Of a DNA stretch of 64,000 nt, positions 12,011-25,000 are shown one piece after another; position 1 is the first letter of the stretch; each line of letters opens with the position of its first letter. The DNA lies in NCBI GenBank assembly GCA_027625915.1, contig JANTQA010000008.1, forward strand, positions 3,117,001 to 3,181,000. The letters are read 5' to 3'. The position numbers and the translations under genes are program-made. The stretch comes from Anaeramoeba flamelloides. Its lineage: Eukaryota; Metamonada; Anaeramoebidae. The notes below the pieces were generated by a model. The model worked only from the letters and a program-made list of their open reading frames with translations. It searched no databases and was not told the origin of the DNA.

Positions 12011-15000
12011 TTATTTTTTTCCTGAACGGTCTGTAAAGTGGGTGTGCAATAATTTATGACTTTTATGAGAAAGAGGCTCACCAAAGAAATCTTTATAAAT
12101 TTGTTTAATTGATTCATTTTCGTGAGATTTTCTGATTTTGAGTTTTTCATCGATACTGTATACACCTTTCATTCTTCTTTCTAAATAATCGTTTGTCAAG
12201 CTTTTTGGTTCACCACCACCACCGATACATCCACCTTTACAGATCATGAATTCAACAAAGTGATGGTCGACTTCACCATTTTTCATCTTTTTGAGGTATC
12301 TTTTGATATTGGCTGCCTGGTGGATAACTGCGACCTTTAAGGTAATTTCGCCAAATGGGAGTTCTGCTTCTTTGATTCCTTTGAATCCTCGAACCGGTGT
12401 GTAATTTAAAGTTGGCATTGGTTTGTTTAAGGCGAGTTCGTATGCTGTTCTTAACCCTGCTTCCATAACACCGCCAGTGTTTCCGAAAATGGTTCCTGCA
12501 CCTGTGGATTCGCCAAGAGGGTTATCGTATTCGCTATCTTTCAAACTTAAAAATGAAATTTTCTTGAGTTTGATGAGTCTCCCAAGTTCACGTGTTGTTA
12601 AGACGATATCGGTTTCTGGTACTCCGGATTCTGTTTTCAGTTCTTCTCTTATGGCTTCATCCTTTTTGGCTGTACATGGCATGACAGACACAACAACAAC
12701 GTCTTCTGGCTTGACACCCTTCTTTTCGGCCCAATAATTTTTGATAACAGAACTAAGCATTCCTTGTGGGGATCTACACGTAGATAAATTTGGAATCAAT
12801 TCTGGATATTGCTTTTCAACCATATTGATCCACCCGGGGCAGCATGATGTGAACATTGGCAATACACCTCCGTTGGCAACACGGTGCAATAATTCAGACC
12901 CTTCCTCCATAATGGTCAAATCGGCAGAGTAATTGGTATCAAAAACCTTATCCGCCCCCAATTCTCTAATGGCTGCAACCATTTTTCCTGTGGAAATGTC
13001 ACCTGGCTCCATTCCAAATTCTTCAGAAATGGCAACACGTGTAGCTGGGGCAGTTTGGAAAACAACAATTTTTCCTTCTTTGTTTTCGAGAATGTTCAAG
13101 GTCTTTCGAACAGCACTGTGTTCAGAAATGGCACCAACGGGACAATAAAAGGAACAGGCACCACAATTGATACATTCTGTTTCAGTGATTGGAAAGTCAA
13201 ATGCAGTCTTTGGTACAGCATGAACGCCTCTTCCAGTCATGCTCAAAATATCCATTCCTTGGAGTAAAGAACAGGCCTGCACACATCTATAACATAAGAC
13301 ACACTTGTCCATATCCCGGATGATTGATGGTGAGGATGAGTCAACAGTCTGGTGATGTTTTTGAAAGATCTTTGGGAAATTGTCTTCAACACCATATCTA
13401 TAAACCAAATCTTGAAGCTCACATCTTGCATTTGCCTATTTTTTTTATTTTTTTTATTTTTTTTATTTTTTTGTTTGATGAAAGTTTAGGAAGAGTGAAA
13501 ATTTTAAATGAACAAAAAAGAAAAGAGATTAGTGAAAAGGTTTTTTTTTTTTTTTTTTGAACCATAATTCAATTACATCCACCTTAAAAAATAATTTCAA
13601 AGTGTTCATTTTTTTTTTTTGATTCTGATTTAAAAGAGGTCTTGAATTTTTGAATTCTGATCCTTTAAAACAAAATACCTCTTTTTTCAAATTATTTAAT
13701 CCTCTGGTGTTTGTAGAATAAATGGGAAAAAATTTTCACTTCATTTTCAATATCTTTTTCAATGGAGAGTTTCCAATCTACAACCTTGTTTCTTTGAAAA
13801 CTCTCTTTGTAAAATGAACAAGGAAATTAAAAATACTGTTATTTTCCAATTAACAAATGAAAATTTTTATTTCAATTTCTAAAATGAATATTCATTATAA
13901 CTGTTACAATCAAATTAGCAGAATAAAAATTTTGTATTTGAGTTATCTCAGGAGGTTTAATTTATTGTCTAAAAATATCATTTCTAAATGATATTGTAAA
14001 GATCTTCGGGTTTTTTTCGAAATTATAAACTGTAAAAATATTATGGAAGGTGAACTAAAAATTTTCATTTTTTAATTGGAAAATAAGAGGAATGTGAAAA
14101 TAATCTTCCATTTATTTGGAAAATACTAGTATTTTTTCAAAATTTATTTAAGACATATTATCTGAAATGTCATCCAGATATTGGTCAAATAAATAAGGGT
14201 TTCTTAAAAATTAAAATGATCGCTTGAAAGCAAATCGAAATAAAGAGTATTTTAAAAAAAAAAAAATAGATCACCCTAAAAAATAAAAATAAAAATAAAA
14301 GGGGAATATTAAAAATATTCTATTTTTTTTTTTTTAACTGTTTATGATAAATTTGTCAAATTAAAATATCCAAATTACAATATAATTTTCTTTTAGGAAA
14401 TATTATCAAAATTATTTTTAATTTTGGTCTGAAATCAAAGAAATTCTGTTAAGAAATATACAGAATGGTAGTTTGTTTCGTTACCAAAAAGAGTTACTTT
14501 TTTAAATGTTTTAGATTGGGTTAAAAGATGAAATGTTTTTTTGAGTTTAAATACTCACCCAAGCAAAAAGCAAAAAAATAAAAAGAAAAAAAGTAAAAAA
14601 AAAATTGATCTATTTTTTGATTTGGTTGAGAGATCATAAAAAAAAAAATTTAAAGACTTACTTCACAAGAAGTACATTCTTGGTTGTGAGTTGCTAAAAT
14701 CAATGAAAGATTGCTTTTAACTGAATTGACAACTCTTGGAGAGTTTGTTGTGATTTCTATTCCATCTCTTAAATCGGTAACACAAGCAGGTACCATTTTA
14801 CCACCTTGGTTTGTTTCAACAAGACACAGTCGACATTTACCAACTGGCTCTAGCATTGGATGGTAACATAAAGTTGGAACGTAAACATCGTTTTCTCTGC
14901 ATGCTTCTAGAATGGTTTTTGCAGTTGTTGATTCATACTTTTTGTTGTTAATAGTGAATTTAATTGCTTTTACACCAACACTTGAAAAGTTTCTTACGAG

Positions 15001-15045
15001 TAAATTAGGAATCAAGTTTTTTTCTGTGAAAAATAAGTTTAACAT
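12011..15045 (-). CDS. [FeFe]-hydrogenase (M3 type), hydrogenosomal
   Basis: Catalyses reversible H2 formation from reduced ferredoxin; in anaerobic protists it works in hydrogenosomes or mitochondrion-related organelles. Exons 15045..14662 and 13435..12011 give 602 aa; the intron has GTAAGT and AATAG ends in phase 0. Residues 1-22 (MLNLFF..LLVRNFSS) look like a mitochondrial presequence. A plant-type [2Fe-2S] domain has Cys60, 71, 74 and 88. The His-Cys [4Fe-4S] site (H120-x3-C124-x2-C127-x5-C133) spans the splice join and confirms it. Two CxxCxxCxxxC clusters follow at about 173-183 and 216-226. H-cluster motifs: TSCCPGW (324-330), MPCTAKKDE (380-388) and FMICKGGCIGGGG (524-536). All expected catalytic cysteines are present. 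TTTTTCACAG just inside the 5' end could be a splice acceptor, so a different first exon is possible. Confidence 0.93.
13717..13830 (+). mobile_element. Partial copy of foldback element R4
   Basis: GAATAAATGGGAAAAAATTT and TTCACTTCATTTTC match the left arm of the inverted-repeat element at 38427..38562. The second arm is not recognisable, so the copy is truncated or very diverged. Confidence 0.5.
13839..14086 (+). mobile_element. MITE R3, near-complete, long terminal inverted repeats
   Basis: 248 bp with about 31-bp inverted ends: TTATTTTCCAATTAACAAAT at the left, and its near-exact complement ATTTTTTAATTGGAAAATAA at the right. A second copy lies at about 43082..43326, sharing blocks such as CAATCAAATTAGCA and ATATCATTTCTAAATGA. 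No coding capacity. Confidence 0.8.
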
Positions 15046-16556
15046 AGGTCAAGAGATATTGAAAAAAAATGAAGTACATTTTTAACAATCCAAATCGAAA
15101 AATCATTTTACTGAACAAAGACGATATTATGAGTTTTTGTCGTGAGGTAGGTTTTTGAAGTTGGATAATTTTACTGGTTTTTACTATTTTTCTAAAAACA
15201 AATATTCCAATTTTTTGACTTTGATATTTAATTTTTTCCCTGTTCATTCAATAGATTTGAATTTGGAACTCCTAAATATGTTTAAGGCCCACTGTTAAAC
15301 ACTTTTAAAATATTTGCAAGAATAGAAAAATCGTAGAAATTAAAAATAAAAAAAAAGTCTTTTTTTTTCTAAAGTTTACAACAAAAGCACAAATTTGGCA
15401 AAATTGAATAAGTTTTTGGATTTTGCTTTAATTTGAATGTTTTCAATTTAATTTTCATTGAACAATTCCCAACTTAATTTTTCAATGATGTTTGTTCTCT
15501 GAAATGAACAAGTAAAGAATTTAAAATAATTTTCCCAATGCTCAATCCTTTATTACAATTCTCCAAATTAAATAGATCACATTTTTTTTTGATTTGGTTT
15601 TTTAGTTTCCTATTGATTTGACAAAAACTTTGGTTCGCTGTATCCAATTCAAATACATCCCGAGACTTTTCAAATCTTTGGATCCAATTTTTTTTTTTTA
15701 TCCACTATAAAAATCTTTCTGACTTTCCTAAATAAGTTAATAATTTTTTAATAAACTTCAAAATTACTATTGTTACTATTTCCTTTAAAAAGCTTTTTAG
15801 TCAATTGGCTTTTCGGAACAAAGTTAAGTTTTTGTGGTTATTTGACCGTTTAAATCTTAAAATATTAAAAAGTGTGTATAACTTTTATTTGACCGTTCGA
15901 TGATAACTTTTAATAAATTTTAATTATTCACTTTTTGAAAATATATAGGTATGCCATGAAGATTCTAGTTCGCTTCTAATCAACATAGATCAGTTTTTTT
16001 AAAATAATTATTGTTTATTTTTTAATTCGTTAATTATTATTGTCACTCTATTACTTTTTAAGGGATAAATGATTAAAAAAGATTTTCCAACAATTAAAAC
16101 GTCTTGTAATTTCTGTTAAACTAGATGAGTGCAATGAAAATAAAAAGACTCAAAAAGGAAATTGAGTCAAAATGTTGAAAATTTGGATTGAAATATCATT
16201 GAATCTCGAATGTTATATTTTAAATATTTTTTTAAATCTGTTTTGGGGGAAAGGAGGAGAAAGAATTTTATTGGTGAAAATCAAAAAAAACTTTTAAATT
16301 ACTTGGGCCTTTAAAATGTTCTTTGAAATGAATTATTAACCGAGTAGAGTTTTCGTGATTATGAAAAAACAAAAATTGGGTCTATTTTTTTTTTTTTTAG
16401 TTTTTTCAAATTTGTCGTATTATTTTACAATAAATTATTACTCTTTTTACATAAGATCTCAATTGAATTGATTTTTTTATTTTTTTTTTTTAAATAATTA
16501 TCCAAATCTAAAGGTATTAAACCTACAATTAAAGAGATTTAAAATTTTAACAATTA

Positions 16557-16934
16557 CCTAGTGTGGATATGGAATGTTGTATAAAATAGAGTTTTTACAA
16601 TTTTAGAGATAAATAAAAATTTCCATCCTTTTATCCAAAATTTGATTATAGTAAATGAAATAACTTTTTTGATTGTTAAACTCAAAGTGATATCAAGATA
16701 TAAAATGGTTTGGTAAATCCCAATACTTTGTTTGAAAATTGATTTTTTTTTATATTAAAATATTGAGATTTACCAAATGATTTTTTTGATGAAAATATTT
16801 ATTAGTCTATTAAGATAATCATATATAATATTTAACCTTGTCAAAATTTGGATTAAGTGTATCTAACTCTTTATTTATCTCAAAAAGTGCAAAAACTCAA
16901 TTATTTTACAGCATTCCATATTTACACTTGTAGG
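16557..16934 (+). mobile_element. MITE R5, copy 1
   Basis: 378 bp. The left end CCTAGTGTGGATATGGAATG pairs with the right end CATTCCATATTTACACTTG as an imperfect inverted repeat of about 25 bp. The internal block TTTACCAAATGATTTTTTTG with ATGAAAATATTTATTAGTC reappears reverse-complemented in copy 2. Non-coding. Confidence 0.75.
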
Positions 16935-18085
16935 CTATTGAACACAACCATTTTTCAAAATGGTATCTTTTTCTTGTTTCTATAATTTCATGATTCACTA
17001 AATAAATTTTGACTAAATTAAAAAAAAAAGATGTCTTTGTTTTTCTTTGAAAAAATTAAAATAAAAATAAATTCCCAATATTGCAGAATAATTTGTCAAA
17101 AGAAGTTCTTGATTAAATATTAATTTTTTTTAAAAAAATCAAATTTTTAGCAACTAATGAATATTTCCAGTCAAATTTAACTAAGATTTATTTTAACTTT
17201 GAACTCTGAATATCAATAATTCAACCTTTAAATTTGTTTTGAATGTTGATTTTTTATCAAAAACTTTTGAGTTTTTTTAATAATCCTAGTTTAATTTGCA
17301 AGTTGATGCTAATAATCTTTTGAAACTCAATTATCAATAAGAGTTTTTGGAACATATAACAAATTACAGCTTTTATATAGTGTTAATATATTTCATCTTG
17401 AACCTTCTCTAGAGTAGATGCGAATACCTCAAAGTTAGGCATTTATAATTCATTGTTTATATTTGTTTGAAATGATTACACCCCTTCCAACCCCACCCTG
17501 GAATCTATGATAAACATAATATTCATACAGATTTACATACTTTCCTTTTTATGACAAAATTTTATAGTTAGGTGATATCTTGTTATAATCCGTGAGATTT
17601 TATAATATACCAAAAATTTCCCATAGAGAAAAAAATAAAATTTGACATTTTGACTTCAAACCTTCGACCTTCTGAATGATCAATAATTTATAAAAAAATT
17701 TTCAGGTTTTTGGTGGATTGTTAATTTCTAAACATCTTAAAATAATAAGGAACCATTATTTTAAAGAAATTATTATTTTGGATCTTGGATCTTTGGAAGT
17801 TTTTTTTTGATTTTTGAATTTATTTCATAGATAAAAAGATTTTTTTCCATGTCTTTCAATTAAGAATTTTTTTAAAAACCCATGTCAAACCATAAAATTA
17901 TATGAAAATGAAGAACAATAGTTTTTTTTTTATATTTAAAAGAGACAAAAAAATCAATTTCGATGTCTGTCAAATTTCATGTTATGTTTGGAACAGAAAT
18001 ATTATTTTCTTAATTTTTATATTTTTGTAACTGTTGTATTATATAAATTTATCACACATATATTCAATAGCTTCATCATTTCAGC

Positions 18086-18455
18086 ATTAGTGTAAATATG
18101 GAATGTTATAAATAATCGAGTTTTACAATTTTAAAGATAAATAAAGAGTTATATACGTTTATTCAAATGTGGGAAATAGTAAATATTCTATCTGACAATC
18201 TCAATAGACTAATAAATATTTTCATCAAAAAATCGTTTGGTAAATAACCATCTTTCAATTTTGAAAAAAATCATTTTTCGAAACAAAGTATTAGTATTTA
18301 CAAAACTATTTTATATTGAAAATCCATTCAAGCACAAAAATCAAATCTGGCGTTTCGTTTACTATTATCAAAATTTGGATAAATGCATGGAACTCTTTAT
18401 TTGTCTTTATAATTGAACAAACTAAATTTTTTATAACATTCCTTATTTACACATT
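18086..18455 (-). mobile_element. MITE R5, copy 2 (opposite orientation)
   Basis: Begins ATTAGTGTAAATATGGAATG and ends AACATTCCTTATTTACACA. The internal GACTAATAAATATTTTCATC is the reverse complement of the copy-1 interior, so the two copies, 1.15 kb apart, point in opposite directions. Confidence 0.7.
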
Positions 18456-19196
18456 TGAAACTGTTTTTATGAATAGAAAAATACAATCTGATATTATATA
18501 CTATGGTATAATTCTTCAATTTTTGATACATCCTAAGAGAAATTTTAAATTTTCATAAATATTGGTAAATATTGAATTTTATCAGAAAAGAAATCACCAT
18601 ACACTTGGGAGTTTGATCATTGCTTATACCATGTACAAAACTGTGTTTTTTTGCATTCCGTTGTAAATTATGGATCTAACTAAATATATTTATGTTTTTG
18701 TCATACTTTGTCAATTTCCAAAACCTAATAATTCGATAACATCTTTTTTACTCTTTTTTCTAAAATTTGAGTTTTATTTAATGTTTGTTAACTATTCATT
18801 TTTGTTTAAATTCTGAAAAAAATTTAGAAGAGTAAATCCATTGTTATTACTTATAAAAATTCAGAGTTACCTTGTAAAGATTGTGCAGACTATTTCCCAT
18901 TTTTAATTATCAAAATCAACACTTGATTCTATTTGATATATTGTATTTTTAGTTACATCTTAACAATATTTCTAATAATTCGAGTTTCCTTAGTAACCCA
19001 AATTAATTAAAGGTTTCCAATTTTTCGTACCATTTGTGATTTATTTTGTAATTGAATAACCTATTCTTTATATGACTCTACTATAGGCAGTTACATTACA
19101 ATAGCATTTTCTTATTAGAATTGTATCATTTTTGGATCCCAGATTTCCCAAGCATATATTATTTTTAATTTTTAGTGTAATTTTTTTATTAACATA

Positions 19197-19393
19197 CAGT
19201 CAGTTCCACTTTTAAGACACAAACTTAAAACCAAATTTAATGGACAAAAAAATCATAAATTAAAGAACATTTTTTAAAATTGTTTTTTCTCAAATTATTT
19301 TACTAGAATTTTAATTTTGTGCCTTAATTTGGGATTTTGATTGTGTGCCTTAAATTTCGTTCCATGTTTGTGCCTTAAAAGTGGAACTGACTG
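19197..19393 (+). mobile_element. Tc1/mariner-like MITE M1, intact
   Basis: 197-bp element flanked by TA on both sides (19195-19196 and 19394-19395). Terminal inverted repeats are CAGTCAGTTCCACTTTTAAG plus RCACAAAC (28 bp, one mismatch). The CAGT start and TA target are typical of Tc1/mariner elements. The right half adds two further subterminal copies of a TTAAGGCACA-like motif. No coding frame; it needs a transposase in trans. A second, interrupted copy lies at 44433..45379. Confidence 0.9.
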
Positions 19394-20769
19394 TATATAA
19401 ATTATTTTTGATGGGTTTAAATCTTGGGAACTAGAAAGTCAATCAAGATTTAGGAATTTAGTTTTTGCAAAAAAAAAAAAATGGAGAATAGTTTGTGGTA
19501 TTTAATCTATTTTAAAAAAATTTTGACTAAATTTATACTATTCTAGAAGTTGTAAAATATATTTAATCAGATATTCTTATCAAAATAAATTTTCAAGTTT
19601 TGGATAAAGCTAATTTTTTCTAATTTCATTAAATTGCTTTTTTTTTTTTTTTTTTTTTTTTTTGGTTTTTGCTTTTTTTTGCATTTCTTTTTCTCCTTTC
19701 TTTTTTATTTTTCAAAATTGAATTTAAAAAAAGAAAAATGCTTGAAAGTCCAATTTAATATTTAAAAAAATTTACTTTATATTTTCTTTTAAAATGAATA
19801 CATTTTCAATTTAAAAACGATATGTCAACAATTTGAATTTTCTCAAAAAATTGAGAAATTTTGTACATAAGATGGTCAGAGTAAAAGCACCCCAAAAATT
19901 TTTTTATCTTTTATTTTTTTTTTTTGAAATTTATCTTTTTGTTCAGGTACTTCTTTTATGAATATCAACTCTAATCTCAAGCTTATTATTTTTCTTATTT
20001 CTTAACATTCTTATTTTGGTTGATTCTTTTTAAAGGTGGATTTTTCATTTTTGGACAGGTTCCTTTGAGTGATATGGAGTCTATAAAAATATAAGAACCC
20101 TCTTAAATATAAAAGCCACAGTTTTTCATTTTTTTAAACATGTTTTGTTGAAGTAACCCAGAAAAAATTCCAAATTCTAATTCTTTTTTTGAAGAAAAAA
20201 AAAAAACATTGACAAAAAAGTAAAAAATATTTTTATAAAAAATAAAAAACATATTTGTTCAAAAAAAAAATATCGAATGGTGGTGAGGGTAGTTTCAAAT
20301 CTTAAAATTAGCGTAAATTAATCAATTATTCGGGATATTAGTGATTTTTCTCTAAATCAAATAGTTTTTGAATAAATAAATGATTTATTAATTAAAAAAG
20401 TAATAAATATTATAAAATTAATCGATATTTTACAAGAATAATTTATAAAACCCAAAAAAAATACAATCAAATAAAAACCAAAAATCTACAAAAGAAGTTA
20501 TAACCCCCCAAAAAAAAAAAAAAAAAAAAAAAAAAGAAATTCTCGTACTTTGAAAACATTTCAGAACAATAAATATTTTCGAAAAAAAAGATGAAAATAT
20601 TAATTTGTAACTAAAAAACTATAAAAATATTGGGTGTGACTCTAAATCAATTTCAACAAAACATAAAAATAAATAGTTCTGGAATTTTCGGTTTTTTTTT
20701 TAAATTAAACCAAACTCTACACTTAAGAATACCCCATGACACTTTTCGGACACTTTTCGTTATTTTTTT

Positions 20770-20845
20770 CCCGGATCTCTAAGAATAGATTAAAATCTAT
20801 AGATTTTACTCCATTCTTTTGAACACTAGAAAACCTAGGACACTT
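20770..20845 (-). repeat. Short dispersed repeat R9, copy 1
   Basis: Reverse complement reads GGTTTTCTAG..TTCAAAAGAATGGAGTAAAATC. It matches copies at 45807..45860 (plus) and 55718..55790 (minus). Confidence 0.55.
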
Positions 20846-22012
20846 TATATTTATTATTAGAATTTTTTTTTCTATATTTGAGTTTTATTTGATTTATACA
20901 GCAATTTTCAAGACTATTATTTATTATCTATTAAAAAAAATATCTCAAAGTTAAATTTAACAAAAATTCATCTTCACACCGATTTAAATTTTTCTAAAAA
21001 ACATTGACCATTTTTTCTATTCTAGAGAGTTTCAAAAATATAATTACAAAGAACAGCAATAAATAGAATACCCCTCGATTATTTGAACAACTGAAATAAT
21101 AATCATATGATTAATATACTTTATAACTATTAATTAAATTTTAATTAAAGTATTATTTTTGTTGAATTTGAAATGTTTCAATTTTATTTTTACACCCTGG
21201 AGCCGTAGAATCTTTAACCTGAAAATAGTTATTTTCTTCAAATTTGGAAAAAAAAAAACCCAATTAGAAAGATGTTTCCACTTATACCTGGATTAAATTA
21301 AATATCCATCACAAAAAATAGAAAATTTGATGAACTAATTACAAGAGAAAAAATATTTTTTTTATAAATAATTTAAATTCTCATTGAATTTTTAAAAAAA
21401 AGAAGATCTACTAATTTAACAATATTTGAAGCGCATATTAAATCAAAGTTTTATGGTCATTTCATTTTTGATTCTTGAAATTTTCTAAATTCTTCATTTT
21501 TTTCAAGATACAATTTATATTTGTCTATTCAAAAAATTTGTTTCTAAAATAAATTTACCAAAAAACCTTGATTATAAGAGTTCAAACAGTGAAAAAAAAA
21601 AAAAATTAAGGTACTAGTTTAATCAATTTCAATTATCAATTTAAAAACCAAGTTGATATTGAAATTCTCTGTATTTCATTTTAATTTGTTTAAACATAAA
21701 TACTGTAAACCAAAATTTTATTTGTTATTAAATATAAAGTATAAAAAAAAAAAAAATTATTTTCTCAAAGATTGTTGGAGAATTTCATATTTTAAAAATT
21801 CCCAAAGATTATTTATCAATAATTTTAAAAACATCTTATGTGTAACAATAAAATAAAAAGGAAAAAGAAGAAAAAAGAAAACCGTGAAAAGGGGTGATAT
21901 AAAAAACAATTTAAAAAAAACTTTATTCGTTCAATCTATTTTAACAAACAAATAATAATTTTAGTTTTAAAGATAAGCTATTTCCCATTTAATCGTATTA
22001 AATTTTTTTTTA

Positions 22013-25000
22013 TTATTTGTTTTCATTTGAAAAAAAAGAATTTTCATTGGATTCTATATCCATTGGAACAGAATTGAGATTATTGATTGGATTTTTATTA
22101 ATATTTAAGATTTTATTTTGATCTAATTGTATTTTCAATTCCAAATTTTCATTCGGAATTCTATTTTGAAAACAATTTATATCATTATTATTATTCTGGG
22201 GTGGGGTTGAAGCAATTGTTGTTTTTGAAGGGGGTAAAATTAATGTTGGTGATAACAAAGAAGAAGTTGGTGGAGTAGACAGGGCAATTTCTGTTAATAA
22301 AACATTTGTATCCCCTCTTAATAATTGCTTATCGACATTTAAGCTTTGTATATTTAAATTTGTATTGAGAAAATTATTATTACCATTATTATAATCATCA
22401 TTATCATTATTATTATTATCATTATAATCATTATCGTTATCATTATTATTTTTATTATTATTTAAATCATTAAACAATTTTTTTGAGATATTATTTTTTT
22501 TATTTTCATTTTTTTTTCTATTATTAATTTTTATACCCCTTTTCACGGTTTTGTTTGTTCTTTTTCTTTTTCTTTTCTGTTCGATTAATTGCTTTTTTTT
22601 AAAATCATCTTTTTTTTTCAATAGCTTTTCAAATTTTAAACCCTCAGAAATACTTTTAATACCATTATTTGACCAATTAACCAATTGTTGAATTTGGGAT
22701 TTTATTCTAAATTCCTTTAATAATTTATTTTTCAAATTTTCATATTCATCAAAAGAATTAAAACACCTAGCAAATGTTTTTATTTTTGATAAAAATTCTA
22801 GTTCTTCTTTTGTTTTTGGCTTTAGATTTGTTCCATTTTTATTATTGTTTATGTTACCAATACTTTTTTCTTTATTATTATTTTCCCTCGCCCCGTAACC
22901 ATTATCATTGCTTTTCTTCGTTTGTTTATTCTTTTCGTTAAATTTATTTGATTTTTGATTTTTTTTAATTTTTTTTAATCCGTTTTTTTCATTTAATAAT
23001 TCCCCACTAATTTGATCAATTAGATTATTTTTGGTAAAGGGTGTTTCTATTAAATTCATCTTAACAACAAATGCTTTTCTTTTTTCTCTTTCTTCAATTT
23101 TTTTATTAAAGGCTTGAAGAACATTCAGTTTAAGTTCCCAAGAAAGTGACTTGTCAATAAAGCCAAGCGAATTTATCATTTCCTCACAGTTATCATCATA
23201 TTCAACATCAAATTCATACCTTTTAGGTAAAAATCCTAAAATTTCTCCAACTGTTTTGTTCCTCAACTTTTTTTGATTCAATTTGTTTTTGTATTTTCTT
23301 TTGATTGGTGATCGTCTTAATTCTTGGATCTTGTGCTGTTTTTTATGAAGATCGTTTTGGTTAATTGATAATGATTCTGTATTACCCTTTTCGGTGGTTG
23401 TTGCTGGAGTTGCAGTTGCAGTTGTATTTGATCCTGATCCTGTCGTTAAGGTGGGTGTTGTTGTTGGTGTTGACTCTGCTGTGGGTTGAAGTCTTTCATG
23501 ACAATTCTTTTTTTTCCCGAATCTTCGTATTGCTCCAAGAATTGTTTTATTTGAAGGATAAGGAAATATTTTTGACTGTATATAAACTCTTTCAAAATGC
23601 AATTTACATTGTAGTTTGGTTTTTGTATGTACAATTCTTGCAATTTTGCTCCAATTCCCAAGCCCGCATTTATCAATAGCCTCAAGGAGAAGAACTTCAT
23701 CTTTCAATGACCACCTCATTTGATAAATTGGAGTTTCTCGGCAATTAAAAATTTGGTAGTCATGATTTGGTTGATGATCATTGAGCTTTTGAACACAAAA
23801 ATTTGAAGAAACAATAAAATTATAAATGGATTTATCATTTGATTTTTAGGATTTATTTGGATTGTTAAAATAATGTATATTATTTCAAATTGTAAATATA
23901 AAGATTTATGAATTATGTGTTTTTGTTGTTAAAAGCAATTAAAATTGTTTAAACCATGCAATTGTATTTAACTCACAACCAAATTGAAAATAAAAACGCA
24001 TTATCTTTATGACAGTTATTTGAAAAAAGTGAGAATTTTTTTTTTTAGATTGTCAGAATTAAAACTTTTTTAAAGTTTTCTATTTTAAGAAAGTGTGAAG
24101 ATTTTTTTAATAAGGTACTTTTCTTTCTGAATTCAATCTCTACCTCACATTTTTGGGCTGAGTACTCGCTTTTTTAAAAAAGAAAACTCGATAAAAGTTT
24201 TAATTCTGAAAAAGTTTTCACTTTTTTTAAATAGAAAACTTGTTAAAAAAGTTTTAAAAAGGGATACTCACTTTTTAAAATGGATGTAGCACTCAATGTA
24301 TGATTTTTTTAAAAAAAAACTAAACTATTTTTCAAACAAAAGGGCACACCTCTCAAATCGTCAATACCATCGAATTTGATTGTTAATAAGATAATTACAT
24401 ATTGGTAATTTTCATTTTAATTATTCATTTTTTCATTTTTTGCTTTTTTTATTTTTGGATATTGAACAGTTGGAAAATGAAAAAAACAAGATAAGAAGAA
24501 ACCAATTTGGAAATAATCTACCTGTGTATAAATGGAAACATTTTAAGTTTGATTTCGAATGAGCTAGAAATAGGAATTAAGAAAGACCATTATTGGATTG
24601 ATGCATGGAACAAAGAAAAGAGAAATAAAGAAAAAACATTCCAACAAAATACCAGATGAATTGCGGATTTATCTTGAAAATGAGACTTTAAAGAACAAAA
24701 GTTTGACCTGTAAAGAATTATCAATAAAGTGTTGAGAACTTTTTCCCAATTCGCCTTGTTCAAAGGTTTTTATTGGGTTTATATTTGTTTTCATTACAAT
24801 TTACAAAACGAGATTTCTCATTTCAAATAAAAGGGAACACCAATTTTTAAAATATTGAATTTTAATTTTTATTGTTTTGTTTTAATGAGTTTTAAAGAAC
24901 CAGTTGAGTGTTTTTTTAGGTTTTAAAGCGTTTCTTAGATTTTAGAATGATACTACAATTAATTTGATTCATTTATGAATAATTCTTGAAATTTTTTGTT

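Larger units (their letters stand above)
13436..14661 (-). other. Intron of the hydrogenase gene with two repeat insertions
   Basis: 1226-base intron. Near the acceptor it carries an imperfect tandem of (ATTTTTTT) units (13440..13472). It also holds a partial R4 element (13717..13830) and a complete R3 element (13839..14086). No other coding sequence seen. Confidence 0.75.
15046..22012. other. 7 kb spacer between hydrogenase and ADA2 genes
   Basis: No gene recognised. It contains two R5 elements in opposite orientation (16557..16934 and 18086..18455), an intact Tc1-like MITE (19197..19393), a T26 run (19637..19662), an A-run (20509..20535) and a short R9 repeat (20770..20845). The 80-codon frame at 18316..18558 overlaps a transposable element and is not taken as a gene. 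Confidence 0.6.

Noticed and set aside
12423-13267. Several plus-strand frames of 60-104 codons
   Set aside because: All lie antisense to the [FeFe]-hydrogenase exon and are shadows of its relatively G+C-rich codons.
18316-18558. 80-codon plus-strand frame
   Set aside because: Overlaps the end of MITE R5 copy 2 and has no recognisable domain.
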